A DNA stretch of 64,000 nt from Micropterix aruncella (taxonomy: Eukaryota > Arthropoda > Insecta > Lepidoptera > Micropterigidae): positions 21,312,648 through 21,376,647 of the forward strand of contig OX155951.1 of NCBI GenBank assembly GCA_944548615.1. The letters run 5' to 3'. The position numbers and the translations under genes were made by a program. Below are positions 22,555 to 35,137 of the stretch, in pieces. The notes under the pieces were generated by a model. It did not search any database, had not been told where the DNA came from, and saw only the letters and a program-made list of their open reading frames with translations. Every line of letters starts with the position of its first letter. Position 1 is the first letter of the stretch.

Positions 22555-24839
22555 CAGTGTTCCGCAAACTTTTTGTGTTTAAGGTACACCTATCAAATCA
22601 AAAAAAAATAGAGGTACACCAAAGAAAAAAGCAATGTTTATTTAATATTTATTTATTACTAAAACCAATATACCTAATATGAAAAGATGTTTAGTGAGAA
22701 ATTTCAAAATTTGGAGCAATCGTTGATAAGGCTGCTCTCATCTCTTCATTGATCGTCCTCAGGCGCTCTCTTTTTTTCGATTTAATAGTAGTGAGAGTTG
22801 AAAATCCCAATTCGCATAAGTAGGTTGTGGCAAATGGTAATAGAATTGCAACAGCACGCTTTCAAAGCAGTGGATACTCATTTTTTATATGCAACCAAAA
22901 ATGTGATACCTCTACTTCGGAAAATTTTAGTTTTAATGTCCGATCAGTTTTTAACTCCATGAATTCTTCCTGCTTGTTTATCGGTAAGTGTCCAAGGGAA
23001 ATGTTATCCGAGAATGGATTCCGTACCCAGTCCATAGGTTGCAGGTCACGCTTAGGAAAATAACAGTTCATTTTTTCTGCTAATAGCTCCAAGTGTTTCA
23101 CTATCAAAGCCTGCACTTTTTTTTCTGAATCGGCAGCCATGACATTTGGAAACATTTCATTACTGCCATTGACAGCGTGGCTGATCCATAACACCAACTT
23201 AGCGCGAAAGCTTTCAATTTTGTCCGAAGACGTTAAAATATTAGAATTCCTGCCTTGCATTTTTTTGTTGAGCTCATTTAAATGAGCGAATATGTCCGCC
23301 AGATATGCAAGTTTTGCTACCCATTCTTCTTTTTTAAACACAGAAGCAAAATCTGAACCCTGGGCCTCTAAAAACGACTGGGTCTCATTTTTAGCTAGTA
23401 AATTCCATCGTACTTCTGTATGATACAGAAGTGACTGATGATCTGCTCCCATTTCCTGACACACTGCATTGAACTGACGAGAGTTTAGCGGTCGCGACTT
23501 GATGTAATTGACAATTTTAACAACTTCTTGTAGGACATACAACAATTCATCAGGCAGAGACTTCGTCATCAGTGCTTCCCTGTGTAAAAAAACAATGTAA
23601 ATTTTTAATATTAGGGTTTTTTTCAGAAGCCCTAGTTACAAATCCCTTAATTTTTCCCGTCATAGCTGCTGCTCCGTCTGTACAAATGCTTATGCAGTTG
23701 TGCCATTCCAAATTATGGTCACTGAAGTACTGGTCTGTTACTTTGAATATTTCTTCTCCTGTTGTATAACCAGGTAGTGGCAGACAAAATAAAAACTCCT
23801 CTTTTATTTCACATCCGTCAGTGTACCTCACATTTGAGATGAGATGCGCGTGACCGCTGATATCAGTAGACTCGTCGACTTGTATCGCAAAAACTCTACT
23901 AAGTCTTAATTTTTCAATTAACGTTGATTCAATGTCGCTAGAAATATCATTAATGTGACGTGAGATTGTATCTGCTGACGCTGGTATTTTTTCGATTTCC
24001 TTAGCGGCTTCTTGGCTAATCATAATCTTGACAACTTCTTTGCAGACAGGTATAATTAAAGTTTCAGCGAGAGAATGAGGCTTCTTGGATTTAACTAGCA
24101 TATTAGCGATCACGTAGCTAGCTTTTTGCGCTTTGTCTGATGTTTTAAAAGACGAACTCATGAGAGTTACCTGTTTCATAGACTGGTCTTTTAAACGTTG
24201 AAAAAAGGCTTTGTCTTTTTTAGCTATCGATGGGTGTTTAGTAGTTAAATGTCGTATAAGTTTTCTGGGCACCATTGAATTATTGCCCAAAGTTTCTCCA
24301 CAAACAAAACATTTTGGAATTTGGACATGATTCGTCTCCGCAATATATAAAGCCATAGCTTACATAGCTCTCATCTTATTTTCGATAAACAAGCTTAGGT
24401 TTTTTCTTTGTTGACTCTGTTTCTTCTTGGAATACATCACTTGACAAACTTGCGGTACGTTTAACGAATTTATCCATTATATACACGTATTATGGGCTAT
24501 TTATTTGTTAATAAAAAGTCTATTACGCTCGCGACGACACAATCACAAACTAGCGGCTAGTTACTGGCCAATAACACTGGCGAAAAGCGACGCTACGCCC
24601 ACTCAATCGGGCGCGTCAACGACGACTGAGAGGATGGAATGACACGGGTAAATACAAGTACTTACTCGATACGCATGCGTGCTGCGTTCGGCGATAGCTT
24701 GTCAGCCTGCTGTGTTAGACGGGGTCTAACACAATTTAAATTATTTTTATTTAAATTATTATTACACAATTTTCCGCGGCACACCAACCGATGACCACGG
24801 TACACCAGTGTGCCGCGGCACACGCTTTGCGGAACACTG
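22555..24839 (-). mobile_element. Buster-type hAT DNA transposon, full length, inactive
   Basis: The element is 2285 bp. Its terminal inverted repeats begin CAGTGTTCCGCAAA at both ends. It is bounded by an exact 8-bp target duplication CTCTAGGG (22547-22554 and 24840-24847), which fits the nnnTAnnn target known for Buster hATs. The single transposase gene runs on the minus strand (22691-24477) and is disabled. The intact ends and duplication show the boundaries are original and the copy is fairly young. Defective copies with intact ends can in principle be mobilised by a transposase encoded elsewhere. Confidence 0.92.
22691..24477 (-). pseudogene. hAT transposase pseudogene (ZBED5/Buster-like)
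   Basis: Domains in order: a short basic N-terminus starting MDKFVKRT; a BED zinc finger (CFVCGETL ... RHLTTKH); a hAT catalytic core with VDEST (first acid) and CTDGAAAMTG (second); a long middle region; and a C-terminal hATC dimerisation part with [19 protein letters not shown]. Four lesions disable it: a TAA stop at 24376-24378, a frameshift near 24310-24335, a frameshift at the seven-A run 23586-23592, and a TGA stop at 22862-22864 just before hATC. The longest surviving pieces are about 24356-23550 and 23569-22862. In living hATs this enzyme binds the inverted ends and catalyses cut-and-paste excision. The upstream ATG at 24477 was chosen because residues between it and the finger match family N-termini. 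Confidence 0.9.
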
Positions 24840-25063
24840 CTCTAGGGTGTGCTAAAACTGTTGATAAACTGCACGCAAACTTCGCACGAATTTATTATGG
24901 TGGTGGTGCGGGCAAACTAATATAGTAACGCAAGGGATATTGGCAGTTTTAGGATTTTGAACCCATTGCAATTTTTCTGCATTCTATAATCTAAATCACC
25001 CCTAAAAGGTAAAATAATCGGTTGTGGCACCCCATGACTTTCCTGGCAATTAGCCAAGGACGT

Positions 25064-25346
25064 GCAGGACAGGAAATGTGCAGGTTCTGTCAAGGAGCAG
25101 AGGAAACTCCCCAGCACCTCATGTGCGAGTGTGGCCCGCTGATGCATAAAAGATACACCCACATGGGTGGTCATTACCTCCAACCTGAGGAGGTAAACCA
25201 ATCTGGCGCCAAAAGCCTGCTGCGGTTCTTAAATGAGGCTTAGCGCAGAACTATAGTAAGTGGCGAACACACTAGATCAGCAATGGTCGCAGTGTTACAA
25301 GGCTCATAAAGACCCTAGAAAAGCCCCACTCAACAAAAAAAAAAAA
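25064..25346 (+). mobile_element. 5'-truncated R1/I-type LINE tail with target duplication
   Basis: The frame 25064-25243 encodes the ORF2 C-terminus with a cysteine/histidine knuckle, MCRFCQGAEETPQHLMCEC, followed by KSLLRFLNEA and a stop. This pattern ends the ORF2 of many arthropod R1/I/Jockey-type LINEs. A ~90-bp 3' UTR and a 12-A tail (25335-25346) follow. An exact 13-bp repeat TAGCCAAGGACGT flanks it (25051-25063 and 25347-25359). This is a textbook truncated retrotransposition product, young enough that the duplication is perfect. Confidence 0.9.
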
Positions 25347-25596
25347 TAGCCAAGGACGTCATCTCATTCAATTTAAAAATCGAATTGCAAACGCGCGTCG
25401 CCGTAAATTTGGCGGTAATTACAATGAATCGAACTAGCAACACAAGGTATGAAGATTTAAATTTAGAACGTGCGTCGACGCCGCAAAATTTAAATGTTTG
25501 ATTCCCCGAAACATTTCTGTGGCGGAATTTAAATATTATTTGTGCAGCTTGTATTTGAGATATTCCAACCAAAACTTCACACTTGCAGGAGGAAAT

Positions 25597-26002
25597 TACA
25601 ACGGGCGAACGATAATGATCTCCTGTGAGGTGAGCGTAGAAGACTTTGGAACGAAACAGCCACTCGCTCGTAAGAAGCCAACGCCTTAAGCCGAGACACC
25701 GGGTGTGCACCAAGCTGGCCAACCTCGCACCCTTACTTCCAGTTTTGGCCAGATTTCTCCGGCCGCCCGACTGGTTACGGGTTCGAGGTCGCTTGCGCGG
25801 TTCTTTCCCTTAAGTAGCAGTGATTCGGTGTCTACCGAATCCATCGCGGACCACGGCGTCCTTTGCCCGGCTGTTCACCCGGTATCGGGTAGCCGATTAG
25901 TCGTTTTAAGAGCGGTTGTCATAAGGTTTACAACCACCCCTGCTTTATAGGAAACAAAGCCGTTTCCAGACTCCCCCGTTTATCAGTCGGAATGCACAAT
26001 CG
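25597..26002 (+). mobile_element. 670-bp repeat family, copy E (truncated)
   Basis: Contains ACAACGGGCGAACGATAATG, GGTTACGGGTTCGAGGTCGC and the conserved CCAGACTCCCCCG stretch, and breaks off at GTCGGAATGCACAATCG. It shares intermediate features with copy D (CCGAGACACCGGG). The 3' third is missing and no target duplication is visible. Confidence 0.7.
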
Positions 26003-26171
26003 AATGCACAGTCCTTTATAAAAAAACATTTAATATCAATTTTATTATTGATTACCATTATTGAATTTTACTGTTTCAGAAGGGTTGACAATTCGTACTA
26101 TAACGTTAAGCAATCTATACCATATATAACAAATGGTATCACTGAAGAAAAAACGGTATTTTTTTTAAATA

Positions 26172-26364
26172 CAGTGGAACCTCTCTTAACAAGCACCTCT
26201 CATAACGAGTAATTCGTAGTAGTTCCTCATATCGAGTGATTCGCACCGGTAGGTAGAGTAGAGTAAAAGCACCGCATAAGGTAGAGTAAAAGTATGGGAA
26301 AAATTGTTACGCTTAACGAGTAAAAGTGTGGAACGAATTATGCTCGTTATGAGAGGTTCCACTG
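26172..26364. mobile_element. pogo-like MITE
   Basis: The inverted ends CAGTGGAACCTCTC / GAGAGGTTCCACTG are flanked by TA on both sides (26170-26171 and 26365-26366). The CAGTGGAACCTC start and TA target match pogo/Tigger-type elements. At 193 bp it is non-autonomous. Confidence 0.8.
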
Positions 26365-26366
26365 TA

Positions 26367-27999
26367 CATTACTTTTAATCGCAGCATCGGGTCGACCCTT
26401 GTACCTATAGTCTAATGATGGGCAGGTATCAAAGTTTGCAAAAGTAATTAGGATGAAATTAATACCGACATTGAGTGGCGTGTTACCGGTAGTATCAGCA
26501 ATTTAATTTACAATTTATAATAAAAGCAATTTACTTCTTTTGGAGAGGAATTAATAAAAATGTTTTTTAAATTTATATTGGTAAAGTTTATTTACTGATA
26601 TTCAAAATATGTAAATATGAGAACATTTTCGGTGTTTCTTTCTTGTTGCCAAGTATCGGCGTAGTGTTACACATGCATATGCATGATTGCATCCATGCAT
26701 GCATAATCGGGCCGCTGAACATGTTTATAGCCTTGATAAAATTATTAAAACGCACAAATATTATTGCAAAAGTGTATATATACGCATAAATGCAGTGCGG
26801 TTTCTAATAATATAAATATTACTTTTTCTATGCTAGGTTTACACGGGTTTATTACTTATCACTTGGTAGTACTTCGTCGCTAACCTGCTTAGTGATCTTG
26901 AGAAGTAAACTTTAACACGTTGGTATTAGCAGAAAGGTATTAGTGGCACGACAACCGTATGAAACTGAACGTCATGCCACTGCAGCCTTATTTTTCATGG
27001 TATTTAAATTCCTGGTTGAATTTTATAGTGGTTTTGGAATTCACCCTTTCTGCCGCTATAATCACAAAATAAACCTAGCAAATGTCACATAAATAGAGAC
27101 GGACGTCACTTGCCGTTTCAATTTGTCGCTAACCCTTGCCGCAGCTGTTACACGAGTCACCAAACGACAAGTGCTTAGTAATTTGTGGTGGAGGTAGTCG
27201 CTTGTCGCTTAGTAAATAGGGTCGGCCTCTATTTACTTGCACTAGCACTTTTACTAATACTGAGCACAAACATGCTAAATCAGTATGTTTGCAAACAGCA
27301 TGCACTAAGCATTAGCTTGTAAGCCTGTGTATACTATGCGCTTCTATAGGCTGCGTTACTAGACCAGACCGTCAAAAATTACAATAACGATTATTCATGG
27401 AAATTCGCAATATTGGACTTATGTACGTACGAAACTAGTACATGCAACCGTGGACTCTATAATGTCTTAGAGAAGCTCAAAAGAGCGTCGAAAGAAAACG
27501 CAGCTGAGGTGATTGACACCGCATCGACGCGATGACGGCATGAGAAAAATAACTTCCGCGTGGATTGACAAGATAGATAACCTAAGATGTCAATTGATAG
27601 GATACTTCAGCGCCGCGAGCAGTAGACGATCGATATATGTAGTTGTACTGTGATTCTATAGTAATATAGAGATTCTACAGATATCTCAAGAGTCCGTTTC
27701 ATCCAACAAATGATTCGATATGTATTGGTGTGTAACACAACTGCGATTGGGTTACTGATTAGCTATAATTATTTATAGCTAGCCATTTTTTTATACTAAG
27801 AAAGTCGTCAACAATCTTCAGGATTTTTTCGACGTGAAAACGTCTATTAAAATGATGCCGGTTGTGAGGTGGCAATCGCGCTCAAATAAGCTATAGCATC
27901 GGTCGAAGAAACTTAAATTGCCCAGCTAAAAATTAATATAGCGCCGCCATCTTAGTCTCATTTTAAAGAGGAAGGTTAAAGTACAAAGACAACCCAAGG
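26367..27999. other. Unassigned DNA, possible old inverted-repeat element
   Basis: No gene recognised. The ends of 26830-27345 are weakly inverted (GGTTTACACGGGTTTATTAC on the left against an inverted TATACACAGGCTTACAAGC on the right), suggesting a decayed MITE. Confidence 0.3.
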
Positions 28000-30065
28000 T
28001 TTTCGACTTTCCGGATTTGATACTTGTCCATAAGCAGGATGATTTGTCAGAGACTAATTATCCGACCAGAGTGAACCAATGCACTTTAAAGAGTAGTGTA
28101 TGTGTTATAACTCATCCTGGACTCTTAAATATTGTGATACACAAGTGCAAAGTACAAACAGAATTTAAAAAATCGGGCACGAATGCGCAGAGATCAAAAT
28201 CCCAAATAGAATGCTACTGTACTATTTATTCAAAAACGGCCCTACAACAGACGAGGGTTGTACTCGTATGTTGTTATGCTTCACAGTCTTCCATATGCAT
28301 AACGGCGGACTTTCATATGAATACTCCCATACAACTGCTCAGTGCACCATCGCAATCTACACGGCAGAGAATGTAGGCGTACTGAAGGCCCTAAGACTTA
28401 TCGAGTCGTCTGAATACATATTTTTATATAATTTTCACCGACTTGCTTATTCTAAAAAGTAGATTTCCTCAATAACAAGCCACATATTGAGAACGAAATG
28501 GGTCATTCCGGGTGTTTTACTAATAAATATGATGATGACAAAAGTCCTTGTTCAACCAGAAATAAAGATAAAACCATAGTATCACCACCAGCCTTTTACC
28601 CATAGTTTAGTGGCAATGCCATCTAAGTAGGCCGGGACCTATTCTAAGGTAATCTTTAATTATGTTAATGCTGGCTCAATATTGTATTTATAAATATAAC
28701 ATATATATCCTTTCGTCAATGAATTTACTATTATTATATTGAAAAAATAAAATAAACATGAGGTAAATCATTTATGGACAACTCATTAAAAATACACAAA
28801 ATATATAAAAAGATACTAAATATTCAAAATTAGGTGTGGAAAATTAAAATATCAGCGAATAAAGTCAAATCAGAATAAAATATTCATTAAGCTCAACAAT
28901 ATGTCCATTTTATAATATTGTAATGTTCCTCCATATTGTGTTAATGTTAAGTATATGTATTTTATCCTTCTGTCCAATGGTTAATTGAGTAATAACCGAT
29001 TTTATGTTCCCGTCAGTGTTTTGTATTATTTGTTTTCGTGGCGTCAACTCACAAAAATAAGATTCCAACCATTGTATCGGCACATCTGGCCGATATCACC
29101 CTCTTTGGGTAGCCATTAAAAGAAAAAGAAGAAGAAAGACGTAGGTTTCGTTGCTGATGAGATGGATGTACTATCCATCTCATTATACTATATCAATGAT
29201 ATTTTTATGAAAGCAATATACTATACCAATGATATTTTTATGAAAGCAACAGCGACAAAGCCCACATCTTTTTTATTATAATCTCCTAGACTGTTGAGTT
29301 CACGAGGCCGTTGATCAAAACAGCATCCTTCCAACATTAACCGCGTCTTTGTCACAGTGGTCTCATCCTCGGCTACTTATCAAAGTGGATTAACCGCATT
29401 AAAAGGCGTGCCAAAGGAAGCGCATTCCCAAGGCTGACAGTGTGTCCAGCGAATAGACTGGCGATAAAAGACTCACCGGGCGTCGCGATGAGAAGAGTGA
29501 TGGTCTCGTTAGCAAGGGGCTAATTAATTGTCATCGCCGTTGTGTTGCTCACCGACCGGGAACTGATATAAGCTCAGGTTAATTCTAGGAGCTAGTGCTG
29601 CCACAGCAGCGTGTTAAGTATCGCATGTATGCCGATGAAATTTAAGCTGTCGTAGGCGTCATTAGACGTCAGGACCAAACGTCTAAGCACGAGATATGGT
29701 TGGACTAAATCGCCTTGATTCTTGATCAGAATCGAATAATACTAAAATTATGTGTTTCATCAAATATAAAAAAAATATTGTATAAAATAATGAAACGCTG
29801 GTAATGCAGGTCCATGACATACAATATTTGTTGAGGCCAAAATGTGAAAGCGAATAAGTCACCACAAATAATGAGTGTTACGGTGTAAACTTTGCGCCTT
29901 TCTAAACTACTTGCATATTATTTTAGGCAAGCCTTTTCAGTTCAAATTATAATTACCTAATGATCATTAGTTAACTGGTTATGTATGTACCTTCCTTCCT
30001 TAATAATATTACTATGTTATTATAATAATATTTCATTTTTTATTTGAGAGGTTGATATGAAATCG
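28000..30065. other. Unassigned DNA
   Basis: No gene recognised. The 119-codon frame at 28017-28376 has no domain. A ~37-bp direct duplication (CTATATCAATGATATTTTTA form) lies at 29185-29250. About 29281-29560 is relatively GC-rich but not open. Confidence 0.4.
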
Positions 30066-30068
30066 GAG

Positions 30069-30210
30069 TCTATTGCGGTTGTTTAATATTATAAATAAGA
30101 TAAAAACGAATTTACCACGTGAAGTTTGTTGCACGCAGACAACGGCGGCTGCATTTCAACGAAACGTCCGGTTTACAAAGTTCACGCGCTAAATTCGTTT
30201 TTCATCTTAT
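30069..30210. mobile_element. Foldback MITE, copy N3
   Basis: Both arms are present: ATTATAAATAAGATAAAAACG then AATTTACCACGTGAAGTTTG, and inverted at the right AAATTCGTTTTTCATCTTAT. Confidence 0.7.
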
Positions 30211-33200
30211 TAGAGGTTGATTTATAAAGAACTATAAAACCAAAACAAGGGTTATATAAAAAATTACACCTCAACATACACAGTGCTGTTGTTGCACACA
30301 AAACGCGACTGGTAATGTGCAGAAATCCGATCAAATGAACGTTCGCGTAAACGAGTCACGGATATGATAAACACGTAGTTCTTGGTCAAACAAGTCACTA
30401 ATATGATCTGATACTTATATTATTAACACGGAAAAATAAACAACAATGCATACTGACGCTCATTATCTGCTTCTCAATTCCAAACGATTAGGATTAAACG
30501 GTCTAACCTAGTTTATAGTGTTTAATTCAACTTTACAACGATATTCAAAGTGTTTTATTTTATCAGCGAGGCGGGTATACGAATTAGGAACAGTTTGGAA
30601 TATCCTTAGGAACAGTTTGGAATTTTTTGATTATTTATTGCTTACAATAAAAAAAAATAAAAAGGGAAATTTTATTACAAAAATCTTTATATGGCACAGA
30701 CTATTAAAATTTTATCTTCACAATCGACTGTTTAAATTTATTTTATTTCTCTCTCACTTCTTGGTTTTAACCTCATTTACAACATTTTATTTTATATATA
30801 ATTAATATACTGATTTTGTAGCGTGGTTTAGGAATATTGATTTCATGTTTATATCTTTACTCTTTGATTATTTTCTTTTTAGTTTGCGAGATTATTAAAT
30901 ATATATTTCTTTCTATTCTATACAGTTAAATTTTTTTGTTAGCTTTCGAGGATTTGGTATTTCTATTTTAGATATTTCCTAATTTTCATTTTAATTCTTT
31001 TTTTAATATTTAGACAATGTAATGGATGTTTTTGTATAGTTTATTGACAATTAGATTTTTAATGTAATTAAATTTTCTTTTTGTCAGATATAGGTATCAT
31101 TAAGATAAGAATTATAAGTTATGTATATATTAACTGTAAGTTATATACCCTTGAAGGTTTTTTTTTAATAAAACAAACTTTGAACTTTGACAGCTACGCC
31201 AGCTTAAATTCGTCAGCTATACATTGGCTGCGTCTGCGCTGTCGGGAGATCACGCCGTGGTTTACGACGTCAAATAGATTGAGAAAAATATCCATCACTT
31301 ATTTGTTTATTTATTTAGAATAATAGGTACACAAACAAGACTCTAATAGATAGATTAATATACTAATACTACGCACTGTAAATCAATTACTGCCTATGCA
31401 CCATTTAACTGCCGATTAATTACAAAGAATTCATATAAAAACCTTGAAAAAACTTTGAAAAACATATAAAAACCTCGATTAAGAATCTTGAGATTTATAA
31501 CAAGAATATAGTCCCGAAGCAATTATTTGCAATAATGGATCAAAGAATGGTGTTATCAATGTACATGATTAAAAATCGTGATAGTAGATAGCAAAACCCA
31601 CTCTCTCTGAATATCCACGATCGATATATAACATAATTTATCGTATGCGATACTTTTGAATGAATGGATGGTGCAAGTATGGCGGTGATGCTAAGGCGGC
31701 CAACCGTCCTTCGATGGTGAATCCTTTTGTCTGAATCTCTTATGTCTTTTGTACTTTGCAAGGAACTACTCTAAGCATTTTATATATCATAGTTGTTGTA
31801 TATAATTTAATCTAATTGTTCGGTCACAGAATTTGGCGCAGACGGATGGCCTATTAAATATCTGGCAGTAGATTGCTGCACAAAAGTCGTATTTTCGCCG
31901 GAGGTGTTTTTTTAGGATAACCAATTTCTATAGACATTTTAGTTAAAAAATAGGAAACACAAGTGAAGAAATCAGCGCAGAAGTCAGATTCATTTTATTT
32001 CAATTAATTTTAAGCGTTGCGGCATGATGGACAGAAGTCAACCATCCAACGCCCGACCGATGTTGATTTTCTACTCGGGTTTTAGATACGAATGTACCGA
32101 ACGCTTTCTATACCCACCAGTCCACACCACACGCCAATTATTTATAATATCAAAATGCAAAAAATACAAAATAAGCAATACATGAATTAAAATAGGCTGC
32201 AACTAGGCGAAGTAACAAATTTAAAAATCAATAAACAAATTCACTAGCTCAGATTAAAATTGGCAGAGAATTATATCAAATATAACCTATTTCTATTAAA
32301 TTTGTGTAAGAATGACCAAGTATATTAAATTATTCTTAAATAAGTTCATCAATATAACAATGAATGATTACACAGTAAATTACTACAAAATGATTCCAAT
32401 TACCAAAAACAAGTAATTTAACAATTATCAAGAAAAAATATCAATACCAATTACATTGGTAGGTACGATGCTATCTTCAGAGTATTTTAAAAGGGGCGGT
32501 AGGCGAGAGCAAGGTCGAAGGACCTTCAGAGTCACGGATAACATCCGTTAGAGACGGATGCCACAGTAAAAGCACAGTATACCGAGAGAACAGTAGACGC
32601 ACTCTCAAGCGATAGGGAATTGCGGGGATAGGAAGGGAAGTGAGCAAGTGAGCGATAACCAAAGGGGTACGTCTCGATGAACGCCTTAGGCGTTAGGTTA
32701 CCCCCTACGCCTTAGCGTTAGTTAGCGTTAGGCGCGTGCAAAGTTGTTTTCAATTTTGTTCTAAGAGACGTTACTGTCTGGAATACTGTGGTAAAAGTAT
32801 GACAAAGACCGATCCGACCAAATCGGATGGTACAATTTACATGAGCGGTCAAGGAGAAGCTGTCTCCTCCTAATGTTTAGTGACACCATGGTCCTAAAAG
32901 TACTCTAAGCACGACGGCCAACGCGCCACGAATTCCCGGAAAACCTTTTTTGGAAGAGTTCATTCCCGGAAAAGTTCTTTTTTATCCAATAAATATATTC
33001 ATACTCGATCGTCCAACCTTGCACATAGTATTCCCAGATGAGAATAGTTAATAAAGGCATTTACCTTTTTCTCTTTAATTTTCTGTTGCCTAGTAATATT
33101 TGTTTTTCCTTATTTATTTAACCTAATACATTATGTAATTGCCTATTATGTACGTATCGTATTTTCTCGCTCTCCTTACTCTGGTATATCCTGTAAACCA

Positions 33201-33321
33201 GATTCCACCAAGCAGATCAGGGTAACAGACCCACTGACACTCGGTTATGTAGTTTGTCAGACTAATTTTCAATAGTCATTAAAATATGTCACAAAGCATA
33301 GCGAAACGCAGTCCAATCAAG
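30211..33321. other. AT-rich, mostly unassigned DNA
   Basis: No gene recognised. About 30520-31195 is T-rich and ends AATAAAACAAACTTTGAACTTTGA, resembling a LINE 3' end. About 32490-32740 is more GC-rich and contains the hairpin-forming GCCTTAGGCGTTAGG. None has a supporting coding part. Confidence 0.35.
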
Positions 33322-33472
33322 CGAAACCACCAGCCGTGGGGCCTGGGACGCGAGAGTCCTTCCCGGGATAGTGCATCATACAAGGAGGCTACTGAATAGG
33401 AGCTGAATCATGAGTTGGGTCGGCCCGAAAACAAAGTGGATCTTATGTCCCAAGCTGCACGAAATCTCACAA
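33322..33472 (+). mobile_element. 670-bp family, variant-subfamily 3' fragment
   Basis: Matches the 3' end of copy D: ACCACCAGCCGTGGGGCCTG, GACGCGAGAGTCCTTCCCGG, GGAGGCTACTGAATAGGA and CCCAAGCTGCACGAAA. It directly abuts copy F. Confidence 0.7.
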
Positions 33473-33473
33473 C

Positions 33474-34063
33474 AGCACATCTTGCGGTGTCGACTACAAC
33501 GGGCGAGCCCGTCACCACAGGACGTTTTAACGATTAGTCGTTCTGTCGCCCTGCAGTGAACGTAGAAGACTTTGGACAGTACAATTCTACATCCAGCTAC
33601 GTCACAACCCGTGAGAGTCCAACGCCTTACCGCGAGTTAGCCAGGAATAAACCCGTCGGGCTCGAGATACTTGCGCCCTCACTTCCAATTGTGACCAGAT
33701 TTCTCCGGTCTCTCGATTGGTTCCGAGTTCGAGGTCGCTTGCGCGGTCCTCTCCCTTACGAAGCGGTGAAACGGAGTGCACCGAATCTATCGCGGACCAA
33801 GGCGTCCTTTGCCCGACTCTGAACCGGGATCGGATGGCCAATGGTCATTTCAAGAGCAGTCGCCGTAAGGTCGACAACCACCCCCGCTCTGTAGGAAACA
33901 ATACAGTTCCCAGACTCCCCCGACTGTTAGTCGGAGAGCACAAACGATTGGCTTGCGCCGCACGGTGTGCAGACCGTCCAGGGGCGCCAGAGGTTTGATT
34001 CCCAGGGGAGACTGGTTGACCCAGTGTCCTACCCAGGATTCGCACCCCATGCGGGGAGGCGTT
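33474..34063 (+). mobile_element. 670-bp repeat family, copy F
   Basis: The 5' end is ATCTTGCGGTGTCGACTACAA, nearly identical to copy C over most of its length. The end is altered: after CGCACCCCATGCGGGGAGGC it goes straight to GTTAGCCCGTTAGCCCC, lacking about 70 bp of the usual 3' region. No clear target duplication. Confidence 0.8.
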
Positions 34064-34467
34064 AGCCCGTTAGCCCCAAAGCACAAGAGAGATTTTCATC
34101 AACCGTAACATCCCTGCAGGAGTTGGCAGCCCTGGGTGGTGCTATGCCAGATGCGTAGTATAATAGTGCGCCGGTGCATCGTCCGCGAGGTGTTGCGCAA
34201 TGGCCTCAAGTGCAAGGCTACCCTTCGAGCGTGTAATTACGATCGACACGGCTGCGTCCGCGGTTGCAACTACTAGCTATGTATGATCTCTGTTTATGAT
34301 AAACTTATCCGTGTACCGCACCACTACCGCTGGTGAATAAACATGCGCATAATAAACCACCATACCACTTGGCTACGTCATGGATCTAAACCAGGAATCT
34401 ATAGCAAAGTGCTTGGGTATTCTTAAACTAAGCAATGCTCAAGCACACGCTATTGTGTTCTATAGCC
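34064..34467. other. Unassigned DNA
   Basis: Relatively GC-rich and without a recognisable gene. Confidence 0.35.
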
Positions 34468-35137
34468 CAGCCGTTCCCAAACTTTTTCGGATACGGGGCC
34501 TTAGTAAGTCGCTTGCGTTTGGCGAAACCCTCAACTGAAGTGGGGGATAGGGGGAGGGCAGTTGAAGGACAGTAAGAGTCCCCTCCTCTCCATATAGCAC
34601 AGCGTGCATTTTTTTAAAAATAACACCTATTAAAGGAATTTTATCTAATCGGGGACTATTATACCGAAATTAGTTGACTGTCATGACACGTCATGATTCA
34701 AAATTCAAGCCAAGTCAAATCTGCAAAAAAAGAAGTCGGCAATAATAGTCTAAAGTGAAACACGTCTATTGTTTAAAATATTAGAAAAGTAAAGATTTGT
34801 ACCACTAGCTGAATATTTGATGCATACATCGATCAACAAAACAACGAAACAATTTAGAATCATGAAATTGTTTCAATATTATGTTAATGCCTTGAAATTC
34901 GGCTTTATTTCGGACGTTAAACTTATAAATCCGAGAAAATATCCAGTCTTCTTACAAATATGTTTTTTTCGCATGTAAACACGATACTTGCTTTTCCATT
35001 TACTGAAGGGTATATTCATCTCTCAGTCCAATGCAAGACAGCGGAAGACATTTTTACTAAACATTTTGTCGAGAGAAAATTCGCGAAACCTCTACGGAGA
35101 TCTCTTGAAACCCCGGAACAAAGTTCGGGAACAGCCG
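34468..35137. mobile_element. Buster/hAT-like non-autonomous element
   Basis: The left end CAGCCGTTCCCAAACTTTTT and the inverted right end CGGCTGTTCCCGAACTTTG resemble Buster-type hAT termini. Candidate 8-bp flanks CTATAGCC and GTATAGAC agree at 6 of 8 positions with TA in the centre. There is no transposase inside, so it is a decayed non-autonomous copy. Confidence 0.5.

Noticed and set aside
28017..28376. 119-codon plus-strand frame
   Set aside because: No motif, no composition shift, no splice signals that stand out.
34064..34467. Possible LTR of a retrotransposon
   Set aside because: No matching second copy, primer-binding site or gag/pol sequence nearby.
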